NCBI GenBank assembly: GCA_024280095.1
Contig: JAJRQU010000123.1
Span: forward strand, 1 to 34,649
From: Alphaproteobacteria bacterium
GTDB taxonomy: Bacteria > Pseudomonadota > Alphaproteobacteria > Sphingomonadales > Emcibacteraceae
Length of the DNA stretch: 34,649 nt
Reading direction: 5' to 3'
Both the position numbers and the translations under genes were made by a program. This document shows, one piece after another, positions 29,379 to 34,649 of this stretch (position 1 is its first letter; each line of letters begins with the position of its first letter). Below the pieces are notes generated by a model. That model ran no database searches and was not told the origin of the DNA. It saw only the letters and a list, made by a program, of their open reading frames with translations.

Positions 29379-30024
29379 GCTGGTATCCCAATCCCCTGAC
29401 TGTATTTATAATGGTTACCCCCAGTTTTTTTCGAACGCGGGTCACAAAAACCTCGATTGTATTCGAATCCCGATCGAAATCCTGATCATAAATATGTTCC
29501 GTTAATTCAGTTCGTGAAATAATTTTCTCAGGATGATGCATCAAATAAGACAACAGCTTATATTCCTGCGCCGTCAATCGAATGGGCATGCCGTCGACTG
29601 TAACCTTGCTGTTATTGGTATTCAGCGTTACTTTGCCGCAGGATAATTCCGGTGATGCCTGCCCTGCCGCCCGGCGGATTAAAGCGCGAACGCGGGCCAA
29701 TAGTTCTTCTATTTTAAACGGTTTCGTCACATAATCATCGGCACCGGCATCAAGGCCCGCCACCTTTTCAGACCAACCATCCCGCGCCGTCAAAATCAAT
29801 ACCGGCGTTAATATCCCCGCCTCGCGCCATTTGGTCAGAACGCTAACGCCGTCCATGATGGGCAAGCCAAGATCAAGGACAATTGCATCATAACTTTCCG
29901 TTTCTCCAAGGAAGTGACCATCTTCCCCATCCATTGAAACATCAACGGCATAACCATCCTCTTCGAGGATGGCTTTCATTTGCCGTGACAGATCGGGATC
30001 ATCTTCAACAAGCAACAGGCGCAT
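29350..30024 (-). CDS. OmpR/PhoB-family response regulator
   Basis: MRLLLVEDDPDLSRQMKAILEEDGYAVDVSMDGEDG...DAIVLDLGLPIMDGVSVLTKWR...ILTARDGWSEKVAGLDAGADDYVTKPFKIEELLARVRALIRR; winged-helix C-terminus. Confidence 0.95.
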   Translation of the reverse strand: MRLLLVEDDPDLSRQMKAILEEDGYAVDVSMDGEDGHFLGETESYDAIVLDLGLPIMDGVSVLTKWREAGILTPVLILTARDGWSEKVAGLDAGADDYVTKPFKIEELLARVRALIRRAAGQASPELSCGKVTLNTNNSKVTVDGMPIRLTAQEYKLLSYLMHHPEKIISRTELTEHIYDQDFDRDSNTIEVFVTRVRKKLGVTIINTVRGLGYQLVDPEEQKS

Positions 30025-30494
30025 TAGCGATTCCCCTTCACACCAACAATCTTAGCGGTGGCGGCATTTAAATTAAGCATCAATAATTTACCATCTTTTC
30101 TAAGCACTTTTACCCTATAAATATACGGCAGTTTCTTATTTTTAGGTTCCAGCAAGCGAACATCAATAATTTTTCCGGGAAAACTTTGCCGAACCTGTTT
30201 GCGTATGACCGACAAGGAAACAATATGGCCTGATCTCATCGCTTCCCGCGCTTTGTCCTGCCGATAAATCTTATTCCGTAACGGGTTAGGCCGTGCAGTA
30301 GGCTTGATCAGGCTATTTTCAACAGGCTGCCTTCTTTGTTGAGTAATATATTTACCTATTGCCTTGATATTAATCCCCTGTGATTTCGAAGGCATCGCGC
30401 CCTTGCCCTGCGGCGCGGCAATGGCATTAGCCCCCATTCCCATAAGGAACAGCACCATTAACCCACAGAAAAAAACTTTGTAATTCATATACAT
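30024..30494 (-). CDS. Secreted PepSY-domain protein upstream of the two-component genes
   Basis: Signal sequence; 'EAMRSGHIVSLSVIRKQVRQSFPGKIIDVRLLEPKNKKLPYIYRVKVLRKDGKLLMLNLNAATAKIVGVKGN', a PepSY pattern. It abuts the response-regulator start. Confidence 0.8.
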   Translation of the reverse strand: MYMNYKVFFCGLMVLFLMGMGANAIAAPQGKGAMPSKSQGINIKAIGKYITQQRRQPVENSLIKPTARPNPLRNKIYRQDKAREAMRSGHIVSLSVIRKQVRQSFPGKIIDVRLLEPKNKKLPYIYRVKVLRKDGKLLMLNLNAATAKIVGVKGNR

Positions 30495-30577
30495 ATTACA
30501 AACTTAACTTATTTCGGCTTAATAAGAGATGAATAACATTGAACCCTGTTCCAGACGCCGCGATAATCATCCATAAG

Positions 30578-31615
30578 TTACTTATCGACAATACCAAGCC
30601 TTTCCTGAAAAACGCTATTGGTTGTTGTATAGCCGCCGGCCATCTTTCGATCCGGAAAAGCATATTTAAAAGCTGCCCGCACCATGACGGCGGCCTCATA
30701 AAACCCCGTCAGAATTAATTTTATTTTCCCGGGATAAGTACAGACATCTCCAATGGCATATATGCCCTCTGCCGCCGTGACAAAACTTGCCTGATCAACA
30801 ATCACATGCCTTTTATCCAGATTAAGCCCCCATTCGGTAATGGGCCCCAGATTGACTTTCAATCCCATAAAAGGCATCAAATAATCACATTCAACCTTTA
30901 ACGCCTCTCCTTTGAGTGTTGTGACCTGCACATGGGATAATTGACCATCCTCCCCGACAAGGTCCGTAATATTACCATAAAGCACATTAAGCTTGCCGGC
31001 GTCCTGCAATTTCAAGACCTGCTGCACCGTATCATAGGTGCCGCGAAATTCTTCCCTTCTATGGACAAGCGTTAAGGATTGCGCAAGAGATGAAAGGCTG
31101 ATGGCCCAATCAAGAGCTGAATCGCCGCCGCCGACAATGACAAGCTTCTTATCCCGGTATTTTTCCATTCTATAAACCGCATAATCAATAGATTTTTCCT
31201 CAAACTCATCACGTTTCTTATAGGGCGGCTTTTTGGGAACAAAACTACCCGCCCCTGCCGCAACCACAATGATCGGCGCTTCCAGCAACAGCCCCCGCGA
31301 CGTGGTCAGGCGCCAATTGCCGTTTGGCTGTCTGTCAAGGGATGAGGCTTGCTGGCTAAGGTGAAAAACCGGCTCAAAGGGACTGGCCTGCGCCATCAAA
31401 TCATCTATAAGCTGTTTCCCCGTGACCGTTGGGCGGGAGGGGATGTCATAGATAGGTTTTTCCGGATAAAGTTCGATACACTGCCCGCCGGGACGATCCA
31501 GGTTATCGACCAAATGACATTTCAACCCCAAGAGGCCCGCTTCGAAAACAGCGAACAGACCAACCGGCCCCGCGCCAATAATGATCATGTCTGTAATGAC
31601 AACCTTAGAGCCCAT
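30578..31615 (-). CDS. FAD/NAD(P)-dependent oxidoreductase, ferredoxin-NADP reductase type 2 (TrxB-like, no CxxC)
   Basis: MIIIGAGPVGLFAVFEAGLLGLKCHLVDNLDRPGGQCIELYPEKPIYDIPSRPTVTGKQLIDDL; VIVGGGDSALDWAISL; GIYAIGDVCTYPGKIKLILTGFYEAAVMVRAAF. Confidence 0.9.
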   Translation of the reverse strand: MGSKVVITDMIIIGAGPVGLFAVFEAGLLGLKCHLVDNLDRPGGQCIELYPEKPIYDIPSRPTVTGKQLIDDLMAQASPFEPVFHLSQQASSLDRQPNGNWRLTTSRGLLLEAPIIVVAAGAGSFVPKKPPYKKRDEFEEKSIDYAVYRMEKYRDKKLVIVGGGDSALDWAISLSSLAQSLTLVHRREEFRGTYDTVQQVLKLQDAGKLNVLYGNITDLVGEDGQLSHVQVTTLKGEALKVECDYLMPFMGLKVNLGPITEWGLNLDKRHVIVDQASFVTAAEGIYAIGDVCTYPGKIKLILTGFYEAAVMVRAAFKYAFPDRKMAGGYTTTNSVFQERLGIVDK

Positions 31616-31762
31616 ATCCCATCTCCCACTTTTTTATGATGATTCTAATATGAAATTCCACCGCATTATTTGCCAAACTCTGAAAACTATGTAACCATTA
31701 CTCGCTATGAACATGCAATCAAAAAAGAAAAAATAGACTATTTATTCACGGTATTAGCCTAA

Positions 31763-32809
31763 ATGAGAAAAATTTTCCCCCAAATAATCGGCTTTTTTAT
31801 ACTGATGGCGATCAGCTTATTGGCCATACCTTCTTCCGGCTTCGCCAAAATTTGGCTGGTTGGGCCTGATTTTCAGCTTAAAAGCCCGAGTGCGGCCATA
31901 AGGCGTGCAAAGGACGGCGATACCATCAAAATCATGGCTGGCCTTTATGAGAATGATTATGCCGTAATTTCACAAAATAACATTACATTGATCGGCATGA
32001 ATGGTTTCGCGCATCTGAAATCATCCGGGCCCGTGCCCGGCGGCAAAGCCATATGGACCATTAACGGCGAAAATGTAAAAATACAGAATATTGAATTTTC
32101 CGGTGCAAAAGTTCCTGATAAAAACGGGGCCGGCATTCGACTGCAAAATGGCTCATTAACCGTTGATAATTGTTATTTCCATGACAATGAAATGGGCCTG
32201 ATGACATCCAACAATCCGGCAGTAAATTTATATATTTATAACTCGGAATTTAGCAACAACACGCAAGATTATACGGTTATCGGAAAACTATCCCATAATA
32301 TTTACGTGGGTAATATTGCCTTATTTGTGATGGAAAATTCAATATCACGGGGCGCGCAATACGGCCATACCGTAAAAAGCCGCGCCCAAAATAACATCAT
32401 AAAGAATAACCGTATATTTGACGAAGGCCCTGTTTCGGCAAGCTACCTCATAGATTTGCCCAATGGCGGCAAGGCTCATATTGAAAATAACTATCTGTTC
32501 AAAAACAAGGGCGCTCAAAATAACGCCTTTATCAGCTATGGTGCCGAAGGCATGAAACATAATGAGAATTCGCTCACCATACAGTTTAATACAGCTATTA
32601 ATGAGGGCGGGGTTGCATTCCTCTTAAGAAATCATTCGGAGATTACTGCAAAAATAGCCGGAAATAATACGACGAATGTCACAATAGAAGAAATACCCGG
32701 CATTAAAAAAGACGGCTTTATGAACAAAATGAAAAAGACGCTGCAGAATTATCTTGGGTCTGTGGACAATAAAGGTCATGGTGTTGGCGGTTCACAGACC
32801 CTAGAATGA
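31763..32809 (+). CDS. Secreted right-handed parallel beta-helix repeat protein
   Basis: Signal peptide; 'SAAIRRAKDGDTIKIMAGLYENDYAVISQNNITLIGMNGFAHL'; repeated PbH-type turns 'VKIQNIEFSG', 'LTVDNCYFHDN', 'LYIYNSEFSNN', 'NNIIKNNRIFDEG', 'AHIENNYLFKNKG'. Confidence 0.82.
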   Translation: MRKIFPQIIGFFILMAISLLAIPSSGFAKIWLVGPDFQLKSPSAAIRRAKDGDTIKIMAGLYENDYAVISQNNITLIGMNGFAHLKSSGPVPGGKAIWTINGENVKIQNIEFSGAKVPDKNGAGIRLQNGSLTVDNCYFHDNEMGLMTSNNPAVNLYIYNSEFSNNTQDYTVIGKLSHNIYVGNIALFVMENSISRGAQYGHTVKSRAQNNIIKNNRIFDEGPVSASYLIDLPNGGKAHIENNYLFKNKGAQNNAFISYGAEGMKHNENSLTIQFNTAINEGGVAFLLRNHSEITAKIAGNNTTNVTIEEIPGIKKDGFMNKMKKTLQNYLGSVDNKGHGVGGSQTLE

Positions 32810-32835
32810 AGGCAACAAAAACATTAGGGGAAAAA

Positions 32836-34649
32836 ATGCGAAAAATCTTTGCTTTCTTTATTTTTATCATCATTTATGGTTCACTTTTCCCGTTCACATT
32901 CAGTCCCCATGAGGGCTCTTTTGAACAGTGGGATATATTTCTCCACAGCTATTACCCCTTTACCTCGATCGGTGATATACTGGGTAATATCGCGCTGTTT
33001 GTTCCTTTTGGGTATCTTGGCATTGAATCTATGCGCCCGTCCATGCAGCATAGGCCGGCTTATCTCAAAATTCTGGCCGCTGGCCTTCTCCTCGCCCTTA
33101 TCCTTCAGCTCATACAGGTCTATATATCATCCCGCTCCCCGGCTATTGCAGATGTTTATTGGAACGGCGCCGGTATCGTAATTGGTTTTATACTGCTTGA
33201 TTTTATTAAAAAATACTTCCCTAAACTCTCCATAACCGAGGCCGCCAATACACCGGTTATTTTATCGTTTTTCTGGTTGTTATATCTGTTTTTTCCTTTT
33301 ATCCCCACATTGGATTTTCAAGAAATAAAGAACGGCCTGAAACCACTATTGCTTAGTCAAAGCTTTCGCGCTGATGATTTTCTGATTGCGGTATCCGGCT
33401 GGTTACTATTCGCCCATTTTACCCGAGATTTCTTTCATCAAAAACATCTCAACAGACTGATACTGCCCTTATTATCTATAATGAGCTTGCCATTACGGCT
33501 TATTATCTTGAATAATTCACTCGATCTGTCAGATGTCATGGCCGTAGGGGCGACTCTGTTAATATGGTTTTCATTTTTAAAAAATCGCACGAACATAGCA
33601 CGAATACTGGCCTGTTTGCTGATTGTTTCCATAATTGTTTACAGCCTGGGTTCAATGGATTTCAGCCCATCCGGCTGGCATTTTTCAATGATCCCTTTTT
33701 CTGGTTTTCTGGAAGGCGATCTTTTCAGCAACACAAAAGCGCTCTTTTTCAAATTATTTCTATTTGGCAGTACACTATGGCTCCTGAAGATCGGCTGGCC
33801 GCACCTCAGGCTCAAAACGGTCTGGTTGTTTTTATTCATTCTCATGCTGGAAGTCCTCCAGATTTTCATGGCGTCCCGCAGCGCTGAAATAACGGATCCA
33901 TTAATCATATTACTTCTGGCATTTGTTATTAAACCAAAAGCGAAAAGCTTCTCAACAATCAAAGAAACTTCCAAAACAACGCCACCCGACGCCGATCCAG
34001 TCAACAGATGGAAGAAATCACAAAAAGACCTGTGGCGTCTTTTAGGAAGCGTGGCATTCATTACCATAGTAATGTCAATTGCCATAAAATTACCCGGCAT
34101 GCCTTATAACATCAGAGAACTTTTCAAGCATGACGGTTCATTGACAGCTATAATGCCCTTTGTCTTGTTTATCCTGTGGTTCGGCATGAGCGTCCCTCTG
34201 ATTAGCAGACGGATGCAGAATATTCCGAGCCGACATTTCATCCGTTTTCCCCTATGGGTTATAGCCGCAGGTCTTGTCAGCTTTTTTCTGCTGGAAAGCA
34301 GCGTCACAGAAGAGTCCCTGAAAGATATTCTGGGTGCACCAACCATATACCGCCATATTATTTCCCACGGCATATGGGGCGAGCCGGGACGCATCCTCAC
34401 CAATTATTTTGCCAACCCCGACCTTTGGAATTTGATTGAATATGTCATACGATTCCTCGCACTTTTCTCACCTGTAACTTTCCTGTTATGTCTGTTTTAT
34501 TATAGCGGTGACCTTATCAAGAGATATGAAATACGGGGTATTGCCAATAAAGGCCGTCTCATTGCCCTCAGTCTGGCCCTGAATATTCTTTATGCTCTGC
34601 CCTGGCTTTATTTATGCAAATATATTGCTTTCGATCAGGCTAATACGGA
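32836..34649 (+). CDS. Large VanZ-like polytopic membrane protein, truncated by right window edge
   Basis: ATG at 32836, frame open to the window end (604 full codons): MRKIFAFFIFIIIYGSLFPFTFSPHEGSFEQWDIFLHSYYPFTSIGDILGNIALFVPFGYLGIESMRPSMQHRPAYLKILAAGLLLALILQLIQVYISSRSPAIADVYWNGAGIVIGF... VanZ motifs DxxxN / FVPFG / Q...R..DVxxNxxG. Absent from the ORF track because no stop is reached. Confidence 0.85.
   Translation, partial: MRKIFAFFIFIIIYGSLFPFTFSPHEGSFEQWDIFLHSYYPFTSIGDILGNIALFVPFGYLGIESMRPSMQHRPAYLKILAAGLLLALILQLIQVYISSRSPAIADVYWNGAGIVIGFILLDFIKKYFPKLSITEAANTPVILSFFWLLYLFFPFIPTLDFQEIKNGLKPLLLSQSFRADDFLIAVSGWLLFAHFTRDFFHQKHLNRLILPLLSIMSLPLRLIILNNSLDLSDVMAVGATLLIWFSFLKNRTNIARILACLLIVSIIVYSLGSMDFSPSGWHFSMIPFSGFLEGDLFSNTKALFFKLFLFGSTLWLLKIGWPHLRLKTVWLFLFILMLEVLQIFMASRSAEITDPLIILLLAFVIKPKAKSFSTIKETSKTTPPDADPVNRWKKSQKDLWRLLGSVAFITIVMSIAIKLPGMPYNIRELFKHDGSLTAIMPFVLFILWFGMSVPLISRRMQNIPSRHFIRFPLWVIAAGLVSFFLLESSVTEESLKDILGAPTIYRHIISHGIWGEPGRILTNYFANPDLWNLIEYVIRFLALFSPVTFLLCLFYYSGDLIKRYEIRGIANKGRLIALSLALNILYALPWLYLCKYIAFDQANT

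Noticed and set aside
33639-34403. - strand ORFs 33639..34100 and 34104..34403 (and + ORFs 32849..33181, 33564..33887)
   Set aside because: All are inside the open VanZ-like frame 32836..34649, which has the recognisable motifs; these are out-of-frame or antisense.
1-34649. CRISPR arrays, prophage, transposase, tRNA/rRNA genes, defence systems
   Set aside because: None seen: no regularly spaced repeats, no transposase or integrase motifs, no cloverleaf-like tRNA sequence and no defence-type domains in the ORFs.

Overview
The window is a chromosomal segment that looks alphaproteobacterial, judged from operon layouts and the short type of ProS. It carries about 31 supportable protein-coding genes and no clear mobile element, CRISPR array, tRNA or rRNA. 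From left to right it contains: a lolC/E-type permease (cut by the left edge) and proS; a small conserved protein; gamma-glutamyltranspeptidase; an NTF2-like protein; an ankyrin protein; ispH-thrB-rnhA; sppA; a tandem glycine riboswitch followed by gcvT-gcvH-gcvPA-gcvPB; a serine hydrolase; zapA plus a DUF4164-like gene; tkt-gap-pgk-thiE; a membrane-anchored protein of unknown family; GNAT; a DUF4870-like protein; a GST; a DUF3775-like protein; SPFH plus NfeD; a glycine-zipper lipoprotein; a PepSY/response regulator/histidine kinase set; an FAD/NAD(P) reductase; a secreted beta-helix protein; and a large VanZ-like membrane protein running off the right edge that is absent from the supplied ORF track. 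Most of the window is core genome. The observations most worth a second look are: a repeat-built insertion in the P3b stem of glycine aptamer 2; the apparent double-VanZ protein next to a secreted beta-helix protein; a dyad-dense intergenic region upstream of the SPFH gene; a 27-bp tandem duplication carrying two TATAAT boxes; a possible Pho box or ncRNA region near 2.85-3.1 kb; and unusually tight convergent gene ends. I found no clearly new multi-gene system. All family calls come from reading motifs by eye; no database search was run.
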